This document shows, one piece after another, positions 53,560 through 64,000 of a stretch of DNA of 64,000 bases. Under the pieces are notes generated by a model. It worked only from the letters and a program-made list of their open reading frames with translations. It made no database searches and was not told the origin of the DNA. The translations under genes and the position numbers were made by a program. The DNA comes from Catonia carolina (lineage: Eukaryota > Arthropoda > Insecta > Hemiptera > Achilidae). How positions within the stretch are numbered: the first letter of the stretch is position 1; every line of letters starts with the position of its first letter. The stretch covers positions 66,510,001 to 66,574,000 of the forward strand of contig JAQMRL010000006.1 in NCBI GenBank assembly GCA_035578175.1, given 5' to 3'.

Positions 53560-55320
53560 AGTGCATATTATTATTACAAACTACAACATTTTAACACCGA
53601 CCCTAGCAGAAGTTCAAGCAGCAATTAAAGAAATGAGAAACAACAAAAGCAGTGGCGAAGACGGTACAACAACAGAAATTTGGAAATACGCTTCTGAAAA
53701 CATACATGAGGCTCTACACCAAAACCTTGTAACAATCTGGGAAAAAGAGGAACTACCAGAGCAATGGACGAATGCTGTAATCTGCCCATTACACAAAAAG
53801 GGGGAGAGGTCAAATGCCGACAATTACAGGGGAATCTCTTTACTAGATTGCACCTATAAAATATTTTCGAGGATAATTTACAACAGAATTAAGGGTCAAC
53901 TAGATGCGGAATGAGGTGAGTATCCGGGAGGTTTTAGACCTTGTAGAAGCTGTGCAGACCAGGTTCTAACGTTAAAATTAATAATGGACTATTATAAAGG
54001 AAGAAACAAACAACTGATGATCGCTTTAATAGACTTCAAAAATGGCGTATGATTGTATACACCGAACATCGGTGCTCAAAATCTTGAGAAATATGGGACT
54101 GGATCCGAAGTTAGTCCGATTGATTGAGCTGACTCTATCGGGCACAAGATCTAGGGTAAAATTTTGTGGAGTATTCAGAGGATTTTCAGATTAAAACAGG
54201 ACTCAGAAAGGGAGACGGTCTGTCACCGCTATTGTTCAACTGCGCCTTAGAATACATCATCAGAAAATGGAAACTGGAAAATCCGGAAAATATTAAATGC
54301 GGAAGAAAACAGAAGAGCCACATCAAAGTGAATTGCCTAGGTTTTGCGGACGATCTGGCACTGCTGGGAGGAAGCATGGCAGAGCTACGGAAACAAATTG
54401 TATCGCTAGAGAATTTGGCTGCAAAACTTGGTTTAAAGATCTCATATGAAATAACCAAAATCATGGCTATCGACCCTCTGGTAGTCAGCAAAGTACAAGT
54501 GAATGACAACTGGATAGAAATCGTAAAAACTTTAAGTATCTTGGAGAAACCATAACGGAAACGAAAGTTCTGCATGGAGGGAACGTATCAACACGTTCCT
54601 TAAAGCTCAGAAATGCACCCAAAATACCTACAACAAAAGGTCTTTGTCCACCGGCACTAAAATACAGCATTACAGAACTGTTGTGCAACCAGAGGTCACT
54701 TATTGCAGCGAAACCCTGACGGGACTGACTAAGAGAAACAGGATTCGAAAAGTTCAGATGCTGGAAAAAAGGATGCTAAGAACCTGCATTGGAAAACGAA
54801 TGTTCAGAGATGGTATCTGGATGGTACCATCCAAAAACTTCACACTTTTTCTGGCATCCAACACACACTTTTTTGGCTGGTACAACTTCAGAGAAGTTTA
54901 CAGAAACATTGAACCTGTACCAGACACAATGCGCAAAACACGGATCTTTTTTCTTGGACACATCATAAGAACTCCTCAAACAAGAATCCTCAGACAACTA
55001 ATAGAATATATGTGGGACCTTAAGTCGGGGCCGGCTTGGATTCGTGAAGTGAAGAAGGTTTTAGTGGAGCTGAACCTATTATTGGAGGACCTTGAAAAAA
55101 ATCCGATAACCTGAAAGCAATCAAACACATAAATATCAAGTTCAAAAAAACGGTTAGAAAAATACAGAACCCTAGAATTTTTTCAGATGCTAAACGGGCT
55201 GCTAGATCCCAGATAATGAAGAACTACTGGGAGAGGATTAGGAGGAAATTGAGGAACTGATATTATTTGATTAAAGTGGTCCAATGGGCCTTACAAGAAA
55301 AACACAAAAAAAAATTAGCC
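53560..55320 (+). pseudogene. LINE D, reverse transcriptase and C-terminus
   Basis: Plus strand. 53590-53914: LAEVQAAIKEMRNNKSSGEDG and NADNYRGISLLDCTYKIFSRI (RT fingers), ending in a stop. 53915-54160: GGFRPCRSCADQ and LMIALIDFKN in other frames. 54166-54555: LRKGDGLSPLLFNCALEYI and LGFADDLALLGG with an intact FADD. 54644-55114: VTYCSETLTGLTKRNRIRKVQMLEKRMLRT and IFFLGHIIRTPQTRILRQL. At least five frame breaks. It lacks the endonuclease region, so it is 5'-truncated; it ends in an A-rich tail near 55315. Confidence 0.88.
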
Positions 55321-56511
55321 GGATTGTGAAACCAATTTTAGTAAAATTAACATATTTCATGGCGTCATCGAATAGAACACGTTTCATTGGCGATACATAT
55401 GAATTACGTCCATGACAGGGAAGTGGGGTGTTAAATTATTTCCATTCGATCTGCTAGTTCCAGGGCTACAAATATAGTTCTGTTTCTGATCACTTGGTCA
55501 CCCAATTATATGACAACTATTCAAGAACAGAAGAAGTAGAGGTGTAAAAGACACTAGTCACAGTTATCTCTTCTGAAAGTAATGAATTTCATTATACAGC
55601 CAGACCCTGTGGTGAATGAAATGAAAGTGTCATTTTCAGGGTACAGAGTAGATGCTTTTCGGAGTGCCTGGCATGCTGATAAGCATAGGGCTACTTGTTT
55701 ACTCGGTGAGGAAGGCAATTGTAAACCACCTCACTCCTCATTTTACTTAGTAAAACCTCTAGAGGTTCAAACGAACCTTTCGGCTGTTGACCCTAATAAC
55801 AACACAAGAACTAGAAAGGCAAGCGAAATGTTTTTCTTTTATTTGCAGCATTTTGTCTAGACAATATTTTAGGAAGAAGGACATTTGTATATTTTTCAAA
55901 TTTTGATTACTGTTGAACATGTCTGATAAAAAAATATAGCTGAAATTAAGTGTATCTTGGCCAACGCGGTATTATTTTGCTTAAAACTTGGGAATCACTG
56001 TGACAATTCAAAATAGTTTTTTTAGAAGTAAATACTTTTCTTAAAGTGATGAATATAAAAAACTAGAAGTTAAGGTAAAATACTAATCAAATATTACTTA
56101 AATAAATTTATGCGCAAAATACTGCTCTTAACTACGCTAAGCTTATTAAAAACAAAACCCATGATACCATCAATGAAAATTTTATCCACAGTTGTTTTAA
56201 ATTAGGATGTATCATTATAAGGCTGAAATATTCACACTTCAAAAACAAATATACTGATTGTTAAGATACATTAATGTTCTTCACAATACACGATTACTAC
56301 AGTTTACACGTACTGTTTTTTAGGGAGAAAAAGCAAGGAATATTAGTTTTTACATTATTTTTTTTCTATATCGTGAATGTGTACGTTACAATCTGTTCAA
56401 CTCGAAAACAATAAGTAATCGTATGGCCCAATGAGATGAGGTTATGTGTACGCCGCGTGTAAGTGTTAATTTAATATTTAATTATTTAATAACTTATTTA
56501 AGATTAAATAT

Positions 56512-56514
<3 letters not shown>
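55321..56514. other. No recognised gene
   Basis: The 92-codon plus frame at 55582-55860 has no motif I know and probably is not a gene. No repeat pairing noticed here. Confidence 0.5.

Positions 56515-56574
<60 letters not shown>
56515..56574. repeat. (AT)30 microsatellite
   Basis: Sixty bases of uninterrupted AT, with AAATATTA-type sequence on both sides. Confidence 0.97.
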
Positions 56575-56577
<3 letters not shown>

Positions 56578-56999
56578 ATAATATACATATTTATTCAATA
56601 TTTAAGTTCAATATTTGTAGCCACTAATATCTTGAAGTTTTACGACATTTATTTGAAAAATAAAACTGTTTGGTAGTCAATTTCTGCGGTCTTATATAGG
56701 CTTCAATAACAAAAATATACATTAAAAAGGTTCGTAATATCATGTTATTTAATGTATGAACGAACAGCAACTCACAAATGTAGTTTGAATACAGAAAACG
56801 TGTAAAGGGTTGATGGCTTGAGCAGGTAGTCGAAGAAAAAGCAGTTTGTCGGTAGGTAGAAAGAGAGAGAATGAGTGACCGCCGGGTGTATGGCGTTGTC
56901 ATGTCACAAAAGACGATGTCAAAACATCATTAACAAACAAAGATGGTGTTATAGACCTAATCTGCAGACCGAATGACGCGCATACCCAACGTCCTGCTC

Positions 57000-57304
57000 C
57001 CCGATAGAAAGGCACATCTTAATACCTTAGCATCCTTTCAACAGGCAAAGCAAATTTCTGAAGAACTAGAAATCGTTGTATAACTAATACGTTTCTTGCT
57101 ACAACCTTTGCCGAATCCGGTTAACTCAGGTACTAAGAGAGTGACACGCCCTACGGATCACACAGCACTCACTCCTTTGGTTTAGGCCTCTTAGAGGCGT
57201 AGTTGCTAGGTAATTTCTGTCTGTGAACCAATCTAGTTGTCATGAAAATGTTCCAAAATACTCAGGGATCACAGTTGCAGTTGTAGCAGTTACAAATTGT
57301 GCAA
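57000..57304. repeat. Repeat shared with 13681-14000
   Basis: Inverted match to the sequence outside mariner copy 1. It shows that the mariner-derived unit was copied together with flanking repeat, or is nested in a larger repeat. Confidence 0.55.
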
Positions 57305-58145
57305 TAAATACTAAACGAGGGAGCCCAAAAACAAAACCTGACTGACAGTGCGCTGCCATTCGTAGATGTAATAGAGAGTTCTCCCGCTAGGTGAAGATCG
57401 AAAAGCCCTTCAAAAAACAACTGCCCAGACGGCGTCAGTGTGTAGGGTAACGTATGTTCAAATTTTTGTGTTTCTCTTATTGTTGTCCTGCTCCGTCTGC
57501 GCCGACGTTAAATAAAACTTAAGAAAAAAAAAGATTGTTTGGATTTTTGTTTCTTGCTCCAAAAATTAACAATCGAAGCTTACCAAATGCTTCAACAGTC
57601 TTTAAAAAGGATGCTATAAGCCACACACAAGTTTTCGAGTGATTTGGGCATTTTAAACGTGTTAAAATTAGTGTTGAAGGCTATGTTTGTTCTGAACGCC
57701 CGTCAACATCTGGAACCAATGAAAATTTGAAAGAAATACGCAGATAATCAGTGAGGATCATTGTTACATGATTGACGGAATTTCTGAAGAGACAGGCGTC
57801 AGTTGGAGCTTTTGTTAGCGTATTTTTACTGAGGATTTGCAATTCAGACGGGTTAACGCTAAATTTGTTCCTCGCCTTCTCAAACGGGATCAACAAAACA
57901 TTTCAATAATTTTTGCGTGAGGTCTTCAAGAACGAGACTTATAGTATTCCGAACTTTTCAACCAAAGTCATTACAGGTGATGACAGTTGGTGGTATAGGT
58001 ATGACCCAGAAACCAAGCAAGGGTCAAGCCAGTGGAAGATTGGTTGATTGTTAATGACGTCACAGGCGCAACATGACAACTGTAGAGAAAAACAACACTA
58101 TCATCAAACTTCAACCTACTTACTGACGCCTTCTGAGCAGTTTTT
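57305..58145 (+). mobile_element. Deleted mariner with long inverted ends, copy 2
   Basis: Inverted arms at about 57412-57510 and 58035-58145; the left arm continues outward to about 57305 in homology with copy 1, whereas the right end looks clipped. Inside, plus strand: AYQMLQQS, then GDDSWWYRYDPETKQGSSQWK, the first catalytic region, followed at once by the right arm. Same deletion as copy 1. Frameshifts and stops throughout. Confidence 0.75.
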
Positions 58146-59722
58146 ATATTAATTCGTTCCATACGAAGATTTTAACAATCACCCGGCCTGACATGTCAAG
58201 TCATTCTAAAACCTCATTTATTTTATTCAAAAAAATTTCAAAACATTACCATTTATTTATAAAGAAATTGTTAATAAAAATAATTTTTTACCAATATTTT
58301 CTGTTTTCAGTTACGACCACAACATAAGTTCGAATTGCAAAAAAATATTTCATTCTAGAAAAATTGATTTACGTATGAAAAACTGGCACTATAAAAACTG
58401 GCACGTAAAAAATACAAAAACCATAATAGCTATGTACGTAAATAAAAACATTTATCGTGAATATAACAACGTAATGATATTTCAATTCAAAAAACTCTGT
58501 AAAAAGATATGACAGTTTCGAACAACAAAAAAATGTGCACTTCTTCGACAAATTCACCCAGGAATAATCCGCGTAGTACAATCAAAAAGGTTTTTTTTGT
58601 AAATGCATTTTCAATCCAAAAAAATATTAATACTATTTACTTAAGAGGAAATTTTTAATAAAACTCCGTTTCAAGCAAATGTTTCCATTTTCATTTACGG
58701 CTAGAAAACACGGCCGTAAATAAAAACGGCCGGGAAAACAAAAATTTCAATTTCAAAAAAAAATAATTTTACTAGTATTGTAATGACTCAAAAAATTTAG
58801 TACTTGCTTATTCTAAGTAAGTAAGTAAGTAAGTTTGTAAAAGTAAGTAGTGTGCAGCCTGAATGTAATGATTTCGTTCTTTCCTTCAAAAGGCGCGTCC
58901 GGTGTACACAGCACAGTTGATGAGATAAGACTAAATAGTGAGAGAAATGTAATACGAAATGTGTAAATACAATAAGCTGCCACTTATTCATTTCTTAATC
59001 TATATTTACCCTCTCTACTGTTAAAAAATCTTAGGATTTCATGATTGTAACAAAAACAAATTTTTGGATTCGGTAAAAAAATGAGTGAGTAGTAAACAGA
59101 AATAAATTGTCATGTAACTGCCGGCAGGAAATGAACTTATCTTGGTTGGCGGGCGCTCGCGTGCGTCTGTAAATATTTTTAAAACTGCCTATGTGTTCGA
59201 TGCGGTAATCAAATGGTATTATGATTCCTACATCTGCTAGATTCGTTAAGGTGGTTGAATCTTGTACAACCGGGAAACAAAAGGCGCGATGTGGCTTCGA
59301 CGCGCACATTAGGCGTAACGCTTTGCTCGTTAAGGAGTAGGGAAGCTTGGAGGATAGACAGGAACATATACAGAAGATAACACTGCAATTAATGATGAGT
59401 TTAGCAGTACTTACGTAATTTTGAGTGCGTAGATTTCCCAGGATGCTTCAATTCGTTGACGCCGTTGTAGGAAAACACTAAATGCTCCATTAGATCTGTA
59501 CAGATTTCACACAATAAACAAAAGCACGTTAAGAGTAAACATAAAGCACTGCTAACACTTGGATAATTGCAGTTAGGATAACGGTTTACAAGTTCGAGAC
59601 ACGAGGTAACACAAATTTCACAAAGTCCGGTAATTAATTGAATAAAGACCATGAATAGTTCGTTAAATAATTGTAAGCGCGTTCGCAATGAATAGCTTCG
59701 TTGCTTGGGGCCGTAACTAACG
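58146..59722. other. Flank with (TAAG)n; no gene seen
   Basis: (TAAG)5 at 58814-58834, like the tail of LINE A, but no LINE sequence is readable upstream of it. The remaining sequence has no recognisable frame. Confidence 0.5.
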
Positions 59723-60775
59723 TGTTAACGGCAACATTAAGTTGGAATATCCAACGCGTTAAATGCAGGTGACGCCAGCACTCCAGGCTGCGAGCGTCCG
59801 TTGAACCGCAGTGCGATACGCGACCGAACAGTTAGCTGTTTGACTTGAAGTGAAGGAGATTCGGGAAAAAAGGAACAATGGCGGAGTGAAGACGGGAAAT
59901 TGGTCTAATTTTGCTATTAGCGGAGGACGAGCCACGTGATCAAGGATCACACATGCATAGAACTAATTAATGATGTAATCGATGCAGAATCAATATTACT
60001 GATTTAATCGAGCGGGAAAGATTTATTCTGGAAGATTCGACGGCGCGCGGTATTTGAATTTATTGTAATACTGAACATCCCGCCCACCTAAAAATGCGAA
60101 AAGGCTTTTTAAGCAAGACGAGAAGACGAAAGCAGACGAATGACGATCGAAGAGATCTCCGCCTACCAAAGGCAGGAGAGCGGCGACAAGATGTATTGAG
60201 CGGACTCGCACGGGAGTCCCACGAGAAAACGGAAATTTTGCTGTGCTCACAAGCGAGGACTTGAAAGCAGTTACGACGGAAAAACGACGGAAGTGAAGGG
60301 AAACTCGAAGTCTTCAAACAGGAAGAACTTCAAGTGAAACGTTGGAAAGAGTGCAGAAAACGAGGAGACGAAACGAGACGAATATGAATCAATTCACAGA
60401 CTGATCCACGACGAAGGCAGCTTGAGGCCCTGAGCGTTGACAAGATGAGACGAGACGAGACGAGGCGAATATGGATCAGTTCACAGACTGATCCATGGCG
60501 AAGGCAGCTTGAGGCCTTGAGCGTTGACGAGATGCAGTGAGAATCCACACAAGAGAAGGCATGGAAAACTCCGTTGAGGCGTTGATTCGTTGAGAAGCGA
60601 GCGCAGCATAGTTTGCGCCGAACAAGAAGAAGAATGGTAAAAGCCGTTGAGCGGCGACGAAGGCGTTGAGAAAACGTTGAGTTGCCATAGACAAGGCAAG
60701 AGGATGTACGAGTTTTTTGTACGATATAAATAGCGCACGTTGCGGACAAGAAAGCTGGCAAGGCACAGAAGAACA
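59723..60775 (-). repeat. Possible 3' LTR of BEL/Pao element
   Basis: The segment starts TGTTAACG and ends AGAACA on the plus strand (TG...CA on either strand). On the minus strand it has a TATA-like TATTTATA near 60723-60732 and an AATAAA at 60022-60027. It lies 60 bp past the pol end. No clear purine tract precedes it and the partner LTR is outside the window, so the boundaries are tentative. Confidence 0.3.
60361..60534. repeat. Two tandem 87-bp units
   Basis: 60361-60447 and 60448-60534 are near-identical (shared TTCACAGACTGATCCA and GGCAGCTTGAGGCC). Minisatellite inside the presumed BEL LTR. Confidence 0.85.
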
Positions 60776-60837
60776 TCGCAGGAAGCGGAGGCCCTGCGGG
60801 GTGAGTTTAGCGTCGTCCCAGGACGCGAGAAGGCGAG

Positions 60838-62044
60838 CTAGTGCGTTGGAAGAAGAATGATCGATGATACGGGGCGCATGTAGTTACCATGAGAGGTTTT
60901 AAGTTCTACGACGCGCACGACCAGGAAACAATTTGACGATTACACCTAAAGGCCATTGGGATGGCAAGGTGTCCAGTTGACGAGCGATTACAATTTGACC
61001 TACGGCGACATTTTGGCCGACTTTGGTCCATTTGTGGCGTTGTATCTGAGTGTGCAAATAATCACGAGACCAGGAGTTCCAAAATGATTGAGTTAAGTTT
61101 TTTAAGAGCAACCATTTGGATGTGAGCGAGGTATTTTCAGCAATAGGTTTCTCAGGAGGTTGCAAAAGTGGAGCTCCGATGAGAAAATGACCGGGTGTTA
61201 AAATGTTTTCGAGTTCGGACGGATCTGGAGACAAATCCAGTAGCGGTCTGCTGTTGAGTACGGCTTCGATGAGAGCGAAGAGCGTGGCGTATCCTTCGTA
61301 GGTGAGAACTGTTTGACGAAGAAGACGATACAAACAATGTTTGGCGGATTTGACGGCTGCTTCCCACAGACCGCCAAAGTTAGGCGCAGAAGGCGGGTTA
61401 AGATACCACTCGATGTTTTTGGCGGCTAAACTGGCGCCAATTTGCGAGGAAGACGTTTTGATTATGTTGTAGATTTCACGAATGGCGTTGTTGGCTCTGA
61501 CGAAATTGGTTCCGTTATCGGAGAAGACCTGTGCGGGAAGTCCACGGCGTGAAGTGAAGCGGTCGAAAGCAGCGAGAAAGGCGTTGGTGCTGAGATCGGA
61601 GACGAACTTCAGATGGACAGCTTTGGTGCACATGCAGACGACCACACATAAGTATCCCTTGGTAGTTGGGGATTTTCTGAGCGAGTTTACCTTAACTGTG
61701 AACGGACCAGCGTAGTCGACGCCGACCGAGTGAAACGGACGAGAAGGAGTAACTCTGGATGACGGAACATCGGCCATAATCGGTTGAATGGTCGCTTTGC
61801 TGAATCGAATGCAGCGGGTGCAGTGGCGTATGCGCTGTCTGATGACGCTGCGAGCGGAGAAAATCCAGAATTGCTGCGTTACGAGAGATTGCGTTGTTCG
61901 AGGTCCGGAATGTAAAGAAATGTGATGATAGTAATCACAAATCAAGTGTGTGAGGTGACAATGTTTGGGCAGCAAGTACGGATGCTGGTGATTGAAGTTG
62001 ACGTTGGCGTTAGATAGATGACCGCCCACCCTGAGGGCTCTGTC
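60838..62044 (-). pseudogene. pol: BEL/Pao integrase region
   Basis: Minus-strand frame from after the stop at 62045-62047 to 60899. HHCC finger from H-PYLLPKHCHLTHLICDYYHH to RHCTRCIRF; catalytic Asp in FHSVGVDYAGPF, Asp in VFSDNGTNF, Glu in FGGLWEAAVKSAKH. The C-terminal strand motif LPSQWPLGVIVKLFPG is followed by a frame slip near 60920. The neighbouring frame then gives VRVVELKTSHGNYMRPV, the expected BEL ending, to a stop near 60838. Damage is limited, but the protein is not continuous. Confidence 0.9.
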
Positions 62045-63264
62045 TTAATCTATGAACGGTTTGAGCGAGGCGAAGGATGATTCCAATGGTTTACCCTTGG
62101 CGCAAGCGGCTAGTTGCGACGAGAAGTGCGTTGCTTGAGTGAGTTTAATGCAGACTAGTTTAGCGTGATTTAACTCAGATGCGGTGAGAAATGAATCGAA
62201 TTCGTTAGTTTTGCTTTGAAGACGTTTGAAGAAGCGAAACATGTAAGCGATGACTCGAAGCATTCGGTTGTAGTTGGAAAATCTCGTTAGTAGTTGGTCG
62301 TCCAATTCGACTTTTAAATTGGTGACGAGCGTGATTTGCGTTGGACGTAAGTCGAGCTGATCGTTCGGAAGCTGAGGCGTGCTGACGGCAGGCCAGGCGG
62401 ATGCGATGGTAAGATAACGAGCAGGTCTGTGCCACCAGATGTCGCTGTTTAGAAGACAGTCCGGGGCGCAACCTCGAGAGGCGATGTCAGCGGCGTTTTC
62501 ACTAGTTGGGATGTGAGACCACATTTCCACGGTGGTTTGCTGAAGAATGCGCAAAACTCGATTGGAGATGTAAAATTTTAATAAATGCGGAGGCGTTTTG
62601 AGCCATGAGAGAACAATAGTAGCATCGGAGTGTAGTCGTGTTTCGCAAACGTTGAGCGACTTTACGAAGTCAGAAATAGAGGCGAAAAGGCGTGCCAATA
62701 ATAGTGCAGCGCACAGTTCCAAGCGTGGTATCGTAACGATCGTTTTGGAGGGAGAAACACGGCTTTTGGCTTTTAGCAAATGAACGTTGAAAGCGTTGAG
62801 ATGTTGAACGTGAAGATAAATACAGGAGGCGTAGCCCTTTTCGGAGGCGTCACAGAACCCTAATATGCGGTAAGTAGCTCCGTGAGTCGTTACTTGTCGA
62901 GGTAATGAGAGTGATTTGAGACATGGCATTTTGTCTGCAAATGAAAGCCATTGATTGACGAGCCCTTGAGGTAAAGGATCGTCCCACGCGAAGTCGTTGT
63001 TCCACAGAGTTTTAATGAGAGTTTTGATCCAAAACGTTGTAGGGGTGAGAAAACCTATGGGATCAAAAATGCGAGCGAGATATGAAAGCACGGATCGTTT
63101 GGTGGGTGTACCGCTAAATGTGGCAACCTGATACGTGTAGGCGTCATGAGCGGGTGACCATTGAAGACCCAATATTTTTATAGATGATTCGTGCGAAAAA
63201 TCAAGCGATGATTCCAGAAAACTGTCCGGAAAACGTTCGAGAAGTAAGGCGCAGTTGGAAGACC
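62045..63264 (-). pseudogene. pol: BEL/Pao RT connection and RNase H
   Basis: Minus strand. Starts after a frame slip near 63265 and reads LGLQWSPAHDAYTYQV, SYLARIFDPIGFLTPTTFW, YRILGFCDASEKGYASCIY and LHSDATIVLSWLKTPP, then SENAADIASRGC. These are the signature blocks of BEL/Pao polyproteins downstream of RT (SRIFDPLGLLSP, FSDASEKAYG, ADxxSRG). It ends at TAA 62047-62045, an in-frame nonsense codon between FASLKPFID and the integrase start DRALRVGGHLSN. Confidence 0.9.
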
Positions 63265-64000
63265 ATTTCGAAGTTCGAATCCTCCACGCGCGAATAATTC
63301 GAGAAGCTGTGAGATCAAATCGTTGGTTTCCTCGACCGTGGATGCACCAGTGATGATGTCGTCCACGTAGGAATGGTGGCGTATTGCGTAGGCGGCTAAA
63401 GGATAATTGTCGCCTTCATCGCTGGCAAGTTGCGTGAGAGTGCGTTGAGCGAGATAAGCAGATGGCGCGAGCCCGTAAGTGACTGTGTTGAGTTCGTATT
63501 CTCGTAGTGTAGAGTCGTTGGCAGGTTTGTAAAATATGTGCTGGAAATGTCGATCAGATTCACGGTCGTTGATTTGGCGGTACATCATTTTTATGTCGGT
63601 GCATATAACAAAACGATGCACGTGGAACGATAACAATATGTTGACTATGTCGTTTTGCAGCTTAGGTCCCGGTAATAGGACGTCGTTTAGTGTGTTACCA
63701 GAAGAATCCGGAAATGATGCGTTGAAGACTACTAGTATTTTTCCGTTGGGGTTGGAAGTTTTGAAGACTCCGTGGTGCGGAATGATGTAGGAAGACGGCG
63801 AGGATGCGAGTGACATATGTTTCAAATTGAGGTACTCGAGCATGAAGTTGTGATATTTTTCGGACAATGCGGGTTGAGTTGAAACTCGTGATGCGAAGTT
63901 TAGAGCTGATCGTGCTACGATGGAGCGGTTGGACGTTAGTGGAGCGTGGTTAGTTCGAAATGGCAAGGCTACGGTGTATCGGCCTTGATGGTCTCGAGTT
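63265..64000 (-). pseudogene. pol: BEL/Pao reverse transcriptase, runs off window
   Basis: Minus strand, open to the right edge. GRYTVALPF (typical BEL lead-in), YIIPHHGVFKTSN, KILVVFNASFPDSSGNTLNDVLLPGP, FVICTDIKMMYRQI and HSYVDDIITGA; YVDD at about 63358-63369 is the BEL-type catalytic box. After FELR the frame shifts near 63265. Gag and protease would lie beyond 64000. Confidence 0.92.

Noticed and set aside
55582..55860. Possible host gene of 92 codons
   Set aside because: No recognised motif, no splice or paralogue support, and surrounded by repeat debris.
60023..60776. Several minus-strand frames of 75-148 codons beyond BEL integrase
   Set aside because: They lie past the expected end of pol in the presumed LTR and are driven by the 87-bp tandem repeat and purine-rich bias; no motifs.

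Overview
The window is repeat-dense, AT-rich animal DNA, most likely from an insect. The evidence is an endogenous retrovirus of the insect errantivirus type with an env gene, Ty3/gypsy and BEL/Pao retrotransposons, a tRNA-derived SINE, several LINEs (Jockey and related), and mariner, pogo-, hAT- and Harbinger-type DNA transposons. No clear host gene is present. The one candidate is a short exon encoding a membrane-anchored, cysteine-rich peptide, present in two inverted copies.

Layout. 1-12315 (minus strand): an errantivirus-like provirus (gag, pol, env, 5' LTR; its 3' end lies left of the window). Its env is split by a complete, apparently young Ty3/gypsy element (565-5812) with identical LTRs, a 4-bp target duplication and one intact 1601-codon gag-pol frame. 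12.3-15 kb: a deleted mariner with long inverted ends, and an intact tRNA-SINE with an 11-bp target duplication.

15.0-41.5 kb: a large inverted duplication. The left arm (about 15035-20998) and the right arm (about 41505-25380, read inward) match as at least a dozen colinear blocks. The right arm is swollen by insertions whose empty sites can be read from the left arm: a 2.4-kb terminal-inverted-repeat (TIR) element, a hAT-like element with an 8-bp duplication, LINE pieces, a mariner and a long-TIR hairpin element. The centre holds a LINE (21040-24255) carrying a second LINE (21197-22348) inside its RT region; both have clean target duplications.

41.5-59.7 kb: a pogo-type MITE, a TIR family with (GT)n inside, a Harbinger element inserted in one of its copies, two long degenerate LINEs (47.2-50.4 and 53.6-55.3 kb), and a TIR unit at 50535-53094. 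That unit encodes a broken protein of an insect-expanded family that I think Pfam calls DUF7869; it too is interrupted by a LINE 3' end. A second unit with related coding traces and similar end architecture is at 37293-39692. Together they suggest a DNA transposon type that uses this protein. 59.7-64.0 kb (minus strand): a defective BEL/Pao element running off the right edge.

The genes do not form a host pathway. The window is a stratigraphy of insertions, and many can be ordered in time by nesting. All family assignments are by eye, from motifs in the translations, with no database search.
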